A DNA stretch of 64,000 bases from Rathayibacter rathayi (GCF_004011095.1 NZ_CP028129.1:1302001-1366000), one strand, 5' to 3'; positions 45,005 through 53,783 are shown, counted from the stretch's first letter. Notes: a model not told the origin generated them from the letters alone. Translations and numbers: made by a program.

Positions 45005-45625
45005 ATGAGTAGCGCCCCCGACCGTCTTGTCTGGATCGACTGCGAGATGACGGGCCTGGACCTCGCCGTCGACGAGCTGGTCGAAATTGCTGTCGTCGTC
45101 ACCGACTTCGAGCTGAATCCCCTAGACGAGGGCCTCTCCCTCGTCATCAGACCGGACGCCACTGCGCTCGAGAACATGGGCGACTTCGTCCGGAAGATGC
45201 ATGAGACCTCGGGGCTGCTCACCGAGATCCCCTCCGGAGTGAGTGTCGCGGAAGCCGAGTACGAGGTGCTCGAGTACGTACTCCGGCATATTCCGGCCGA
45301 GCAGCAGGCGCCACTCGCTGGCAACTCGATCGGCACCGATCGCGCGTTCCTGGCGAAGTTCATGCCCCGCCTCGATACTCACCTGCACTACCGCAACGTC
45401 GACGTCAGCACGATCAAGGAGTTGGCCCGGCGCTGGTTCCCCCGCATCTACTTCAACGCTCCGAAGAAGAACGGTGGCCACCGCGCCCTCGCGGACATCC
45501 TCGAGAGCATCCGCGAGCTCCAGTACTACCGCCGTGCCGTCTTCGTGGCCGAGCCGGGACCGACCACAGCCGAGGTGCAGGCCGTCTCGGTGGCCGTCGT
45601 GGACGAGTTCGCCTCGCGGATGTAG
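45005..45625 (+). CDS. orn: Oligoribonuclease
   Basis: 206 residues from the ATG at 45005. DEDDh 3'-5' exonuclease that removes RNA dinucleotides, including pGpG and pApA from cyclic dinucleotide breakdown. Motif I WIDCEMTGLD (Asp, Glu), motif II GNSIGTDRAFL (Asp) and motif III with the His and Asp in NGGHRALADI are intact. Length slightly above E. coli (181). Starts at a predicted leaderless promoter; tRNA-His lies 50 nt downstream on the same strand, possibly on the same transcript. Confidence 0.96.
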   Translation: MSSAPDRLVWIDCEMTGLDLAVDELVEIAVVVTDFELNPLDEGLSLVIRPDATALENMGDFVRKMHETSGLLTEIPSGVSVAEAEYEVLEYVLRHIPAEQQAPLAGNSIGTDRAFLAKFMPRLDTHLHYRNVDVSTIKELARRWFPRIYFNAPKKNGGHRALADILESIRELQYYRRAVFVAEPGPTTAEVQAVSVAVVDEFASRM

Positions 45626-45675
45626 TACTCTCGTACAGTTGCTTCGCGGGGTCGCCCCGGCGGAACACGCTCCTG

Positions 45676-45751
45676 GTGGGTATAGCTCAGTTGGCAGAGC
45701 GCCTGGTTGTGGTCTAGGAGGTCGCGGGTTCGAGCCCCGTTACTCACCCCA
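45676..45751 (+). tRNA. tRNA-His (anticodon GTG)
   Basis: Acceptor GTGGGTA/TACTCAC, anticodon loop TTGTGGT giving GTG, T arm GCGGG-TTCGAGC-CCCGT, discriminator C and encoded CCA (45749-45751). The extra G at position -1, required by HisRS, is present at 45675 opposite the discriminator C. Confidence 0.97.
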
Positions 45752-45768
45752 GTGGCTGTGCATGCAGC

Positions 45769-45804
45769 GGAAGAGGCCCGGAGTTCCGACTCCGGGCCTC
45801 TTCC
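45769..45804 (+). terminator. Terminator after tRNA-His
   Basis: Perfect 16-bp stem (45769-45784 with 45789-45804) around a 4-nt TCCG loop, 17 nt past the CCA end. Confidence 0.85.
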
Positions 45805-45850
45805 GCCCATCCAGCGGTCGATCACGATCGCAGGTGGAGAGAGGCCCCGG

Positions 45851-46201
45851 ATGCTCGACCTGGACGAGGACGCTTTCGAGGCGCTGGTCGTTGCCGAGCT
45901 CGACGCCCTGCCGGACGACATGGTCGACGGCCTCGAGAACGTCGTGTTCGTCGTGGAGGAGCGGCCGGAGGACGGCACTCTCGACCTACTCGGGTACTAC
46001 GACGGCGTGGCACTGACGGAGCGCGAACGTTACGGCTTCGGCGAGATGCCCGACCGCATCGTCCTGTTCCGCGAGCCGCACCTCGCCGCCTGCGAGGATC
46101 TGGACGCCCTGCGGGATGAGATCCACGTCACGCTCGTGCACGAGATCGCACACTTCTACGGCATCGACGACGAGCGGCTGCACGAGCTCGGTTGGGCCTG
46201 A
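45851..46201 (+). CDS. Metallopeptidase family protein (minimal zincin, DUF1025 type)
   Basis: 116 residues from ATG 45851, with GGAGAGAG upstream. The C-terminal VTLVHEIAHFYGIDDERLHELG carries the HExxH zinc motif and a third ligand downstream, the pattern of minimal zincins of the PF06262 family. The N-terminal half is acidic (LDLDEDAFEALVVAELDALPDD). Cellular substrate is unknown. Cytosolic; a longer upstream frame only covers tRNA and terminator sequence. Confidence 0.88.
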   Translation: MLDLDEDAFEALVVAELDALPDDMVDGLENVVFVVEERPEDGTLDLLGYYDGVALTERERYGFGEMPDRIVLFREPHLAACEDLDALRDEIHVTLVHEIAHFYGIDDERLHELGWA

Positions 46202-46233
46202 CCCGCCACCGCACTCCCGCGATGCTGCCCGCC

Positions 46234-46824
46234 TCAGGATCCCACGGCGCAGTCGCCGCCGGAGTCCAGCACGAGGTCTGCGCCCCCGCGGGGCCGCTCG
46301 CGCTCGCAGTACGACCGGAAGCTCCGGTCCCAGGCGTCCCAGTGCGCAGCGAAGAGCTCACCGTCGCGGGCGAGCGCGCGCGTCTTCCGCAGCTCGTCGC
46401 CGGCGGTGAGCCAGACGACGAGGTCCGCGTGTCGGCGCGCGTCGGCGCCGGCCGATCCGCAGCCTTCGAGCAGCAGAACACTCTCGCGGACGACTCGCCG
46501 GCCGGCCGTCGTCCCGGCGGCCCAGTTCCACGGTCGCCAGTGCGCCGCCAGGCCACGAGCGTGCGGGCGCACGAGCAACCGGGCGCTCTCCTGCGACGCC
46601 CGGTCAAGGCCCGACCACCCGGGGTAGAGGTCGTCCATTTGCACGAGAGCGACGGACGGCGCCCCCGGCGCCAGGCGGATCTGCTTGACCAGAGCGTGCG
46701 CGAAAGTGGACTTGCCGGAACCGCTCGGCCCGTCCAGGAGCACCGTGCGACAGCGTCTCGCGAGAATCCACCGGGAGAGCTCGCGCGCCGACGCAGTGGT
46801 CACAGGAACGCTTCGCTCAGCCAT
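46234..46824 (-). CDS. P-loop kinase (uridine-kinase-like) in the TPP-controlled transporter operon
   Basis: 196 residues from ATG 46824, overlapping the ykoC stop by 8 nt. Walker A LDGPSGSGKSTF (about 34-45), then VQMDDLYPGW, where uridine kinases have the Asp-Asp that positions substrate and Mg, and LLLEGCGS at the Walker B place. Generic annotation would be uridine kinase or ATP-binding protein. Because it is the fourth gene in a TPP-riboswitch operon and fully coupled to the transporter, I infer a role in phosphorylating an imported thiamine precursor. No direct evidence for the substrate. Confidence 0.8.
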   Translation of the reverse strand: MAERSVPVTTASARELSRWILARRCRTVLLDGPSGSGKSTFAHALVKQIRLAPGAPSVALVQMDDLYPGWSGLDRASQESARLLVRPHARGLAAHWRPWNWAAGTTAGRRVVRESVLLLEGCGSAGADARRHADLVVWLTAGDELRKTRALARDGELFAAHWDAWDRSFRSYCERERPRGGADLVLDSGGDCAVGS

Positions 46825-47614
46825 GCAGCACGAAACTCCACGCGCCGGACAGAATGGAGACCGTGACGGCGGTCGCCGAGATCGCCACCGCACCGGCGAG
46901 CAGCAGCAGGTCTCCCGCTCCCAGGCGCGACTCCCGAGCCCAGGTTCGCGGGATACCGGAGCCGAACCCCTTCGCCTCCATCGCCGTCGCCAGCCTGCTC
47001 CCCCGCCGGATCGCCAGGACGAGCAGCGAGAAGCTCCGCGAAGCGAGACTGCGCAGTGCGTGCACGGCCCCCCGGCCGTCGGCGACGCCCCGCGCCCGGC
47101 GCGCCATCGAGAGGGTGCGCCAATCGTCGACGAGCAGGCCGACCACTCGCATGCCGGCGAGGGCGCCGAGCACGAAGCGCGAGGGCAGCCGGAGTATTTG
47201 GGCGAGGCCGTCCGCGAGATCGGTCGGGTCGGTGGTCGCGATCAGGACCACGCTGGGCAAACCGATCGCCAGGACCCGCAGGGCGATGGCCAGGCCGAGC
47301 GCGACCGAGCCGTCGGTCACCGAAATGATCAGGAACTCCGCGTAGACCGCTCCGCTGTCGCGCCCGTAGAGGACGGTGGAGAGTCCGGCCAGCGGGGCGG
47401 CGATCCACACGGGTGCCGTCCGCCGGACGAGCTCGCCGGCCCGGAGCCCGGCGAACGGCAGGACCAGCAGCTCGAGGATGAGCGCGGTAGCTGCCGAGAC
47501 AGCATCGACGGTGAGGATCAGCGCGAGGGCAATCACGAGGCTCGACAGGAGCTTCGCCACGGGATTCGCGCGGGCGATTCGGCCGCGGGCGGGGACCGCG
47601 TCGAGGAGCGTCAC
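46817..47614 (-). CDS. ykoC: ECF transporter transmembrane component, YkoC/EcfT
   Basis: 265 residues from GTG 47614, overlapping the ykoD stop (GTGA). Integral membrane scaffold that joins the ATPases to the substrate-binding S component. About five to six spans; the two coupling-helix motifs with Ala-Arg/Lys-Gly are visible, SMARRARGV (about 168) and TAMEAKGFGSG (about 210). In the order S-A-T it matches ykoE-ykoD-ykoC of Bacillus, a hydroxymethylpyrimidine/thiamine importer. The downstream kinase gene overlaps its end. Confidence 0.92.
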   Translation of the reverse strand: MTLLDAVPARGRIARANPVAKLLSSLVIALALILTVDAVSAATALILELLVLPFAGLRAGELVRRTAPVWIAAPLAGLSTVLYGRDSGAVYAEFLIISVTDGSVALGLAIALRVLAIGLPSVVLIATTDPTDLADGLAQILRLPSRFVLGALAGMRVVGLLVDDWRTLSMARRARGVADGRGAVHALRSLASRSFSLLVLAIRRGSRLATAMEAKGFGSGIPRTWARESRLGAGDLLLLAGAVAISATAVTVSILSGAWSFVLHG

Positions 47615-49065
47615 CCGGACACCGCCTCGCGGGCGCCGAGGGTGAGGACTGAGTCGGCGAGAGCCGCCACCAGCGCTTCGTCGTGGGTGACGGCGAGCAC
47701 CGCTGCGCCCTCGTCGCGCTGCTGGGCGAGGAGGCCGACGACGACCTCCCAGGTGAGACGGTCCTGCCCGAAGGTCGGTTCATCGAGCACGAGCACGGAC
47801 GGCGACCGCGTGAGTGCGGAGGCGACGGCGAGCCGCCGCTTCTCCCCTCCGGACAGAGTGAAGGGGTTCGCGTCGGCCAGGTGAGCGAGTCCGAGGCGCT
47901 CCACCAGATCCTCCGCGCGCCGGCGCTCCGCGCCGTCCCGGGCGCCGAGGGCCAGCTCAGCACGCACCCGGGCGGTGAGGAACTGGTGCTCCGGCTCTTG
48001 GAAGACCATCGCGATCCGCTCAGCGAGCTGAGCGGAGCTCCAGCGAATCGGCTCGGGTCCGGCGCCGGCCCGCAGCGACGTGGAGGCACTCACCCTCCCC
48101 GCGGCCGGCGGGAGGAGGCCGGCCAGTGTGAGGGCCAGGGTCGACTTGCCCGCGCCGTTGGGACCGAGCACGGCCGTGACCCGAGCGGAGTCGATGGCGA
48201 GGTCGAGCCCAGAGGCGACGACGGCGGCGGCACGGCGTCCAAAGACGGGCCGGCCGACCGAGAGATCCTGTGCGCTGAGCGCGGCCGGCGACCACAGGGG
48301 GCTCGACGAACGGCGCTCGGGGTGCTCACCCGGCAGCCAGACGCCCGAGGCGCGGAGCACATCCCGCTCGTCACGCAGGACCTCCGCCGGCGCACCGTCC
48401 GCGACGAGCGCGCCGTCACGGTCCAGGACCACGACGCGGTCGACGAGATCCAGCCAGACGTCGACCCGGTGCTCGACCACGATCAGTGTCGCTCCCGTGC
48501 GGGCCGCGGTGTGCTCGACTGCCGCCCGCACTTCTCGCACCCCCGCGGGGTCAAGGTTGGCGGTCGGCTCGTCCAGCAGGAGGAGCCGAGGGCGCATCGC
48601 GAGAACGCCCGCCAGGGCGAGCCGCTGCTTCTGCCCTCCGGAGAGCGCGGAGGTGGAGTGGCCGAGCGGTAGGTCGAGCCCGACATCCTCCAGTGCCTGC
48701 CGCACTCGGGCGGGGATCTCCGCGCGCGGCACACCGAGGTTCTCGCAGGCGAACGCCACGTCATCACCGACCCGCACGAGGACTGCCTGGGTGTCCGGGT
48801 CCTGCAGTACGAGGCCGGCTACTCCGCGTCGCGCGAGCGGAGCGGCTCCGTCGATCGTGACCTCTCCCGCCGCGGCACCGTCCTCCTCGTCGCCGAGCAC
48901 CCCGGCCAGTGCGTGCAGGAGCGTGCTCTTACCCGCTCCGGAGGGACCGAGCAGCAGCACCCGTTCACCCGGCTCCAGAGCGAGATCGAGACCGGAGACG
49001 GCGGAGCGCGAGCGTCCCGCGTGACGCCAACTCCAGCCCCGGGCCCGGACCGACGCGCCGCTCAT
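47611..49065 (-). CDS. ykoD: ECF transporter ATP-binding protein with two fused ATPase domains, YkoD
   Basis: 484 residues, ATG 49065 overlapping the ykoE stop (ATGA). First ATPase: Walker A LLGPSGAGKST (38-48), signature LSGGQKQRLAL, Walker B LLLLDEPTANLDP. Second ATPase: VLGPNGAGKSTLALTL near 300, signature LSGGEKRRLAV, VLVLDEPTFGQD. The two halves correspond to EcfA1 and EcfA2 of other systems joined in one chain. It powers uptake of the vitamin bound by YkoE. Confidence 0.94.
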   Translation of the reverse strand: MSGASVRARGWSWRHAGRSRSAVSGLDLALEPGERVLLLGPSGAGKSTLLHALAGVLGDEEDGAAAGEVTIDGAAPLARRGVAGLVLQDPDTQAVLVRVGDDVAFACENLGVPRAEIPARVRQALEDVGLDLPLGHSTSALSGGQKQRLALAGVLAMRPRLLLLDEPTANLDPAGVREVRAAVEHTAARTGATLIVVEHRVDVWLDLVDRVVVLDRDGALVADGAPAEVLRDERDVLRASGVWLPGEHPERRSSSPLWSPAALSAQDLSVGRPVFGRRAAAVVASGLDLAIDSARVTAVLGPNGAGKSTLALTLAGLLPPAAGRVSASTSLRAGAGPEPIRWSSAQLAERIAMVFQEPEHQFLTARVRAELALGARDGAERRRAEDLVERLGLAHLADANPFTLSGGEKRRLAVASALTRSPSVLVLDEPTFGQDRLTWEVVVGLLAQQRDEGAAVLAVTHDEALVAALADSVLTLGAREAVSG

Positions 49066-49733
49066 CGAGAGACCGCGCCGGCTCTCTCGACCATTCGGCC
49101 TTCGCGACCCGAGGCGAACCGGTCCAGTGCTCCGGAGGCGGCGAGACCGCGGACAGCGAACCAGGACGCCAGGCCCGCCAGGACCACGCCCGAGACGATA
49201 GAGGAGACGACGTAGACGCCCATGAAGAGCGCATCATTGGCCGCGTAGTACGACAGCAGGTCGTTGATCGCGAGTGCGAGGCCCGCACCGGCACCGGCGA
49301 GCATTGCGACAAGCGGCCGTCCGCTGCGGTAGAGGAAGAGCGCGAGGACGATCTCAGCACCGAGTCCCTGGACGAAGCCGGAGATCAGCACGGTGTACCC
49401 CCACTGAGTGCCGATCAGCGCCGAGACAGCCGCGGCGACCAGCTCAGTGTAGAGCGCCGCTCCGGGTTTGCGAATGATGAGGCCGCCGAGGACGCCGGCG
49501 AAGAGCCAGCCGCCGCCGAGGAGGCCGCCGAGCCCGGGCAGGAACTCGAAGGCGAGGCCGAGGACGTTCGTCGCCAGGCCCCAGGCCCAGAAGACGACCC
49601 CGCTCGCGACGGCGATGACGCTCGCCACCACGATGTCGACCACCCGCCAGCGCAGGTTCCGCCGAGCTGGGGCGGTGGACGCGGCGAGGGGCTGCGCGTG
49701 CGCGTTCTGCGCGTGCGCGTTCGTGTTCTGCAC
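49062..49733 (-). CDS. ykoE: ECF transporter substrate-binding component, YkoE family
   Basis: 223 residues from GTG 49733, with AAAGGG 8 nt upstream; the longer frame starts inside the riboswitch. N-terminal 25 residues include a NAHAQ repeat, then about five spans. The segment FEFLPGLGGLLGGGWLFAGV and GTQWGYTVLISGFVQGLG are characteristic of YkoE, the thiamine-precursor-binding S component. Predicted ligand: hydroxymethylpyrimidine or thiamine, supported by the TPP riboswitch before it. First gene of ykoE-ykoD-ykoC-kinase. Confidence 0.93.
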   Translation of the reverse strand: MQNTNAHAQNAHAQPLAASTAPARRNLRWRVVDIVVASVIAVASGVVFWAWGLATNVLGLAFEFLPGLGGLLGGGWLFAGVLGGLIIRKPGAALYTELVAAAVSALIGTQWGYTVLISGFVQGLGAEIVLALFLYRSGRPLVAMLAGAGAGLALAINDLLSYYAANDALFMGVYVVSSIVSGVVLAGLASWFAVRGLAASGALDRFASGREGRMVERAGAVSR

Positions 49734-49794
49734 TGGCGTGCCCTTTCGTGGAAGCGAAGGGAGGGCACGGGTTGGTAAGAGGAGATCGAAACGT

Positions 49795-49880
49795 TCCTTC
49801 GCTGGCATGACCCAGATCAGGTTCGACGGTCGAAGGCTTCTGCCTTCCTCTCAGCCCGGTGCACCGGACTCCCGTGTTCG
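49795..49880 (-). promoter_or_regulatory. TPP (thiamine pyrophosphate) riboswitch
   Basis: On the minus strand, in order: ACGGGAGTCC, a hairpin, GGGCTGAGAGGA, then CGTCGAACCTGATCTGGG and TCATGCCAGCGAAGGAA. These are the conserved thi-box blocks (CTGAGA and CCTGATCTGG...GCCAGCG). It ends about 60 nt before the ykoE start. TPP binding should reduce expression of the operon; since no U-run terminator is seen, ribosome binding site masking is likely. Confidence 0.95.
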
Positions 49881-49898
49881 TCCGCAATCATAGACGTC

Positions 49899-50285
49899 AT
49901 GTCCTGGTCGGTGGTCGTCGTCCTCGCCGTGTTGCTGCTCGTGCTGCTGCAGGCCCTGCTCTGGCAGCGCCGTGCGCGAATCCGGCGCGAGCTGCTCAGT
50001 TACGGAACCCGAGTGACGGCGCAGGTGATCGGGCCGGATCCGGCGCGAGGCGACCGCGATTCCGCCCGGGATCTGGGGCGCCTCCTGGTCGCTTACCGCA
50101 CCGCCGAAGGCCAGGAGAAGCGGGCGCTGAAGTACCCGCAGAAGCGGGGGGACGCCTGGATGGCGAATGAGCCCGCGGCGGTGATCTACGACCCCAAGCG
50201 GCCGGACGACGCCGAACGGCTGATCGTTGGTTTCGGCCGGACGAAGAAGAAGTGGTACCCCGCGCGCCAGCAGCGCGCCAGCTGA
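49899..50285 (+). CDS. DUF3592-like membrane-anchored protein
   Basis: 128 residues. One N-terminal span (VVVVLAVLLLVLLQALLW) followed by a basic boundary and a small beta-rich soluble domain (GTRVTAQVIGPDP..., VIYDPKRPDDAERL), like DUF3592 proteins, whose function is not known. Starts close to a CATAG-type box with no ribosome binding site. Divergent from the TPP riboswitch, with 18 bp between them. Confidence 0.6.
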   Translation: MSWSVVVVLAVLLLVLLQALLWQRRARIRRELLSYGTRVTAQVIGPDPARGDRDSARDLGRLLVAYRTAEGQEKRALKYPQKRGDAWMANEPAAVIYDPKRPDDAERLIVGFGRTKKKWYPARQQRAS

Positions 50286-50301
50286 CACGGGGCCGTTTCG
50301 A

Positions 50302-50628
50302 CTACTTCTTGAGGGCGCGAATGATGCGGGCCAGGGCCTTGCCGGTGACCCAGACGAAGGGGATGCCAATGGCGAGGACCGAGATCACATTGGGCTGGAA
50401 CCGCAGGCCCAGGTCGTCCTTGATGTAGGCGCCGATCGGGATGACCGTGGCGCCGCCGCCTCCGCTGCCCTCCTGACCGTCCTCGGAGCCGCTGCCTCCG
50501 CCGAAGCCGAACCAGCGCAGGGCTACGGGGACGAGCGAGACGCCGTCGACGGTGACGGGTTCGCCGTAGATCGTCGAGGTACCCGCGGTGGTGACGGTGT
50601 CGGCCAGGGAGACTGCGATGTTGGGCAT
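50302..50628 (-). CDS. GerW/YtfJ-family protein
   Basis: 108 residues from ATG 50628. N-terminal part matches the YtfJ/GerW fold: ADTVTTAGTSTIYGEPVTV, a Gly-rich loop RWFGFGGGSGSEDG and ATVIPIGAYIK. A C-terminal membrane helix-like segment follows (VISVLAIGIPFVWVTG) and ends in ALKK. In Bacillus GerW is a spore protein, but non-spore-forming actinobacteria carry many relatives of unknown role. A TACGGT box ends 6 nt before the ATG (leaderless). Confidence 0.85.
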   Translation of the reverse strand: MPNIAVSLADTVTTAGTSTIYGEPVTVDGVSLVPVALRWFGFGGGSGSEDGQEGSGGGGATVIPIGAYIKDDLGLRFQPNVISVLAIGIPFVWVTGKALARIIRALKK

Positions 50629-50634
50629 GCTGCG

Positions 50635-50640
50635 ACCGTA
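50635..50640 (-). promoter_or_regulatory. -10 box of a leaderless promoter for the GerW-like gene
   Basis: TACGGT on the minus strand, 6 nt before ATG 50628. Confidence 0.4.
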
Positions 50641-50729
50641 CTCCGCGCCTCTCCGCGGCGACAAGCGGCCCGCCGGGGCGCACAGGACTCGTCCATGCAC
50701 CCTCGGGGACCGGCTGTCATGATCGAGGG

Positions 50730-51650
50730 ATGCCCGCTCGCTCCCGTCGCCGTCCTGTGCGCTCGACCGCGGTCGCGGTCGCGAGCCTGGCGCTGGCGGC
50801 TTTCCTCGCCCTGCACCGGGTGCTGCCGGATCCGATCGGGTGGCTCTCGGTGCTGGAGGTCGGGATCCCCTGGACGGGACTGCTCGTCCTGCTGCTGATC
50901 GCCGCCGCAGTGACCCTCCGCTCGAGGCGGACGGCGGCCGCCGTCACCGTGCTGGCGATGGTGTACGGCGTGCTGGTGCTCCCCGTCGCACTGCCCGCAC
51001 CCGCGGTCCGCTCCGGGTCGTTCACCGTGATCAGCCAGAACATCGAGACGAGCCAGGGCGCGGGTGAGCTCGCCGCGTCGCTCGCCAAGCGCGATCCGGA
51101 CGTGATCGCCCTGCAGGAACTCGACGGGGCAGCCGTGCGCACTGTCGATGACGAGCTGGCCGATGAGTACCCCTACTCCTTCGTCTCGAGTACCGTCGGC
51201 GTCTGGAGCCGCACCGAGCTCACAGCTCAGGAGCCGCTCGATCTCGGTCTCGGCTGGACGCGCGCGCTGGCGCTCGATGTGGACACACCGGTGGGCAGCA
51301 CCCGCCTGTTCGTCGTGCACCTGGCATCGTTTCGACCAGGTGACCACGCGGAGCGGGACTCGATGCTCTCGAATCTCGCCACGGTGCTCCGTGACGACGA
51401 GTCGGCGCGAACCCTGGTCATCGGCGATTTCAACACGCCGACCGACGATCATCGGCTCGCGCCCGTGCTGGCCGAAGCGCGGCTGGTGCGCACCGGCGGA
51501 ATCGGCTTCCCGGCGACCTGGCCGTCGATCCTGCCGCTGGTCTCGCTCGACCACGCCCTCGCCGACGGCGTTCCGGCGGCGACCCTGGCGGTCCTGCCGC
51601 CGAACGGCTCCGACCACCGGCCGATCAGTCTGACCATCGGTTCCGCGTAG
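50730..51650 (+). CDS. Membrane-anchored endonuclease/exonuclease/phosphatase family protein
   Basis: 306 residues. Three N-terminal spans (about 12-90), then an extracytoplasmic EEP domain: ISQNIE (metal Asn), ALQELD (Glu), VHLASF, IGDFNTPTDDHR (Asp-Asn pair) and SDHRPI with the catalytic His near the C-terminus. Members act as nucleases, phosphatases or sphingomyelinases; the substrate cannot be named. The 3' end overlaps the convergent dinB gene by 26 bp. Confidence 0.9.
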   Translation: MPARSRRRPVRSTAVAVASLALAAFLALHRVLPDPIGWLSVLEVGIPWTGLLVLLLIAAAVTLRSRRTAAAVTVLAMVYGVLVLPVALPAPAVRSGSFTVISQNIETSQGAGELAASLAKRDPDVIALQELDGAAVRTVDDELADEYPYSFVSSTVGVWSRTELTAQEPLDLGLGWTRALALDVDTPVGSTRLFVVHLASFRPGDHAERDSMLSNLATVLRDDESARTLVIGDFNTPTDDHRLAPVLAEARLVRTGGIGFPATWPSILPLVSLDHALADGVPAATLAVLPPNGSDHRPISLTIGSA

Positions 51651-52905
51651 CGAGCGTGTCGCTGAGGTCGATCCCCTTGGCCGACTCGGGGGCCCTGCGG
51701 GAGAGCAGCGAGGCCGGGCGGACGGCTCCGGAGCCGAAGCGGGCCGCCACATCGTCGACCGCGACCTCGGCGTCGCGCCAGTCGTCGGAGTCGCTCCACA
51801 GCGAGAACGCGACGTCGTCGCCCTCGACGAGCTGCTCGCCGCGCACTCCGATCAGCCGCACAGGGCGTCGGAGCGGATTGGCCGCCTCCAGGAGAGCGGA
51901 GGACGCCTCATAGAGGACCCGAGCGACGTCGGTCGCCTCGGCGAGCGTGCGCGATCGGGTGAGGGTGCTGAAGTCGCCGAAGCGGACCTTCACCGCGACC
52001 GTGCGGCAGCGCACGCCAGACCTGCGCATCCGCACCGCGACCTTGTCGCAGAGCCGCAACAGTTCTCGCAACACGAGTTCGGGGTCGGCCACGTCGTCGG
52101 CGAAGGTGATCTCGTGACCGGCGCTCTTCTCGATCTGGCGGGTCTCGACGGGCCGCGGGTCCACCCCGTTCGCGAGCGCGTGCAGGCGGCGCCCCGTGGC
52201 CTCGCCGAGCGTCGACACCAGCGAGGTCAGCGGAGTGGAAGCGACGTCGGCCACGGTGCGCAGGCCCCGACGCACGAGTGCCTCCTCGGTGCTGGCGCCG
52301 ACCCCCCAGAGGGCGCTCACGGGCAGCGGATCGAGGAACTCGCGGACCGCGTCAGCGGGGACGACGAGCAGGCCGTCGGGTTTGGAGCGGCCGGAGGCGA
52401 GCTTGGCGACGAACTTGGTGCTGGCGATCCCGACGGAGCAGGTCAGGCCCAACTCGGCGTGGACCCGGCGGCGGATCTCGGTGCCGATCGCGAACGGTGA
52501 GCCGGAGAGGCGGCGGGCGCCCGCGACATCGAGGAACGCCTCGTCGATGCTCAGGCGCTCGACCAGCGGTGTGAACGAGTCGAAGATCGCCATCACCCGG
52601 CGGGAGGCCTCCCGGTAGCGCTCCATGTGCGGCTCGAGGACCACGGCCTGCGGACAGCGGCGGAGGGCGACCGCCATCGGCATCGCGGAGTTGACCCCGT
52701 AGCGGCGAGCCTCGTAGGTGGCGGCGGTGACGACCGAGCGCGCGCCGTGGTGGCCGACGATGACCGGCCTCCCCCGCAGATCTGGTCGGTCCAGCAGCTC
52801 GACGGAGGCGAAGAACGCGTCCATATCTATGTGCAGGATGCTCGCGCGCGGGTCGTCGAAGGGCTCGGTCGTGACCCACCGGGCCGTGCCGTCCTGCTTG
52901 CTCAC
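51625..52905 (-). CDS. dinB: DNA polymerase IV (Y family)
   Basis: 426 residues, GTG 52905 with AGGAGG about 10 nt upstream. Error-prone translesion polymerase. Metal-binding DMDAFFASVE (27-36) and SIDEAFLDV near 119-127, little finger domain in the second half, no clear beta-clamp motif seen at the C-terminus. No LexA box was spotted upstream by eye. The 3' end overlaps the endonuclease gene on the other strand by 26 bp. Confidence 0.95.
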   Translation of the reverse strand: MSKQDGTARWVTTEPFDDPRASILHIDMDAFFASVELLDRPDLRGRPVIVGHHGARSVVTAATYEARRYGVNSAMPMAVALRRCPQAVVLEPHMERYREASRRVMAIFDSFTPLVERLSIDEAFLDVAGARRLSGSPFAIGTEIRRRVHAELGLTCSVGIASTKFVAKLASGRSKPDGLLVVPADAVREFLDPLPVSALWGVGASTEEALVRRGLRTVADVASTPLTSLVSTLGEATGRRLHALANGVDPRPVETRQIEKSAGHEITFADDVADPELVLRELLRLCDKVAVRMRRSGVRCRTVAVKVRFGDFSTLTRSRTLAEATDVARVLYEASSALLEAANPLRRPVRLIGVRGEQLVEGDDVAFSLWSDSDDWRDAEVAVDDVAARFGSGAVRPASLLSRRAPESAKGIDLSDTLATRNRWSD

Positions 52906-53052
52906 GCCGTACCACCCTCCTCGCCCTCATCCCGCCTCATGCTCGCACGCACCACGGACATCCGCGGCGCCGGCCGGAGCGGACTGCGGGGTCGGGGAAT
53001 GAGCACAGACCGCTCGTGGTTGACCCGAGCACCACGACGCTCCGGAGAGACC

Positions 53053-53685
53053 ATGACGCACGAGCAGCCCGACTCCCCCACCGCCACCTCGATGAGCGCC
53101 AGCACCCCGACGAGCACCACCGTCGAGTTGACGCGCTGGCTTGACCTGCAGGACCGCGCCCATCGCGCCTTCGAGCTCCGGCTCAGCGCGGTCGAGGATT
53201 GGTCCTCCCCCACTCCCGACACCGAATGGGATACGCGCGCGCTGGTGCTGCACGTCGTCCGCGAGCAGCAGCGTGCGCACACGCTTCTCTCCGGCGGCGA
53301 CGAGTCGGCCCTCCGTCTCGAGCCTGTCGCGCCCGACCTGCGGAGTGAGTGGCGGCGCGTGACCGACACCCTGCGTGCCACGGCTCGCTCTGTCGATCCG
53401 GAGGCCACCGTGCTGCTGGGGCGCGACACGGTCAGCGCCGTCGAGCTGCTACAGGAGCAGACGGCCGACGTGACCGTGCACGCCTGGGACCTCGCCCGGG
53501 CGACCGGCAGTGACGAACGACTCGACGACGAACTCGTCGCTGCCGTCTGGGAGCTGTTCGCACCGCAGGAGGCGACCCTGCGAGCCAGCGGACTTTACGC
53601 CGCACCCGTGCCGGTCGACGCGGCCTCATCGCTGCAGAGCCGCCTGCTCGCGATCACCGGTCGCGACGACCGCGCGGCAGCCTGA
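53053..53685 (+). CDS. DinB-like/TIGR03086-family metal-binding protein
   Basis: 210 residues from ATG 53053, with GGAGAG just upstream. After a Ser/Thr-rich N-terminus, the four-helix DinB-like (mycothiol-dependent maleylpyruvate isomerase N-terminal type) fold: RAHRAFELRLSAV, RALVLHVVREQQRAH and VTVHAWDLARATG supply the His residues that bind a divalent metal. Such proteins may use mycothiol, but substrates are unknown. Not related to dinB polymerase next door, despite the fold name. Confidence 0.82.
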   Translation: MTHEQPDSPTATSMSASTPTSTTVELTRWLDLQDRAHRAFELRLSAVEDWSSPTPDTEWDTRALVLHVVREQQRAHTLLSGGDESALRLEPVAPDLRSEWRRVTDTLRATARSVDPEATVLLGRDTVSAVELLQEQTADVTVHAWDLARATGSDERLDDELVAAVWELFAPQEATLRASGLYAAPVPVDAASSLQSRLLAITGRDDRAAA

Positions 53686-53783
53686 GCACGCGGTCAAGGC
53701 CTGGGACCCTGGCGGGAGGCCGCGGCAGGATGGGAGCGACCATGAACCCGGGGCGACCCGCCCCGACGAGGAGAGGACCAGCC

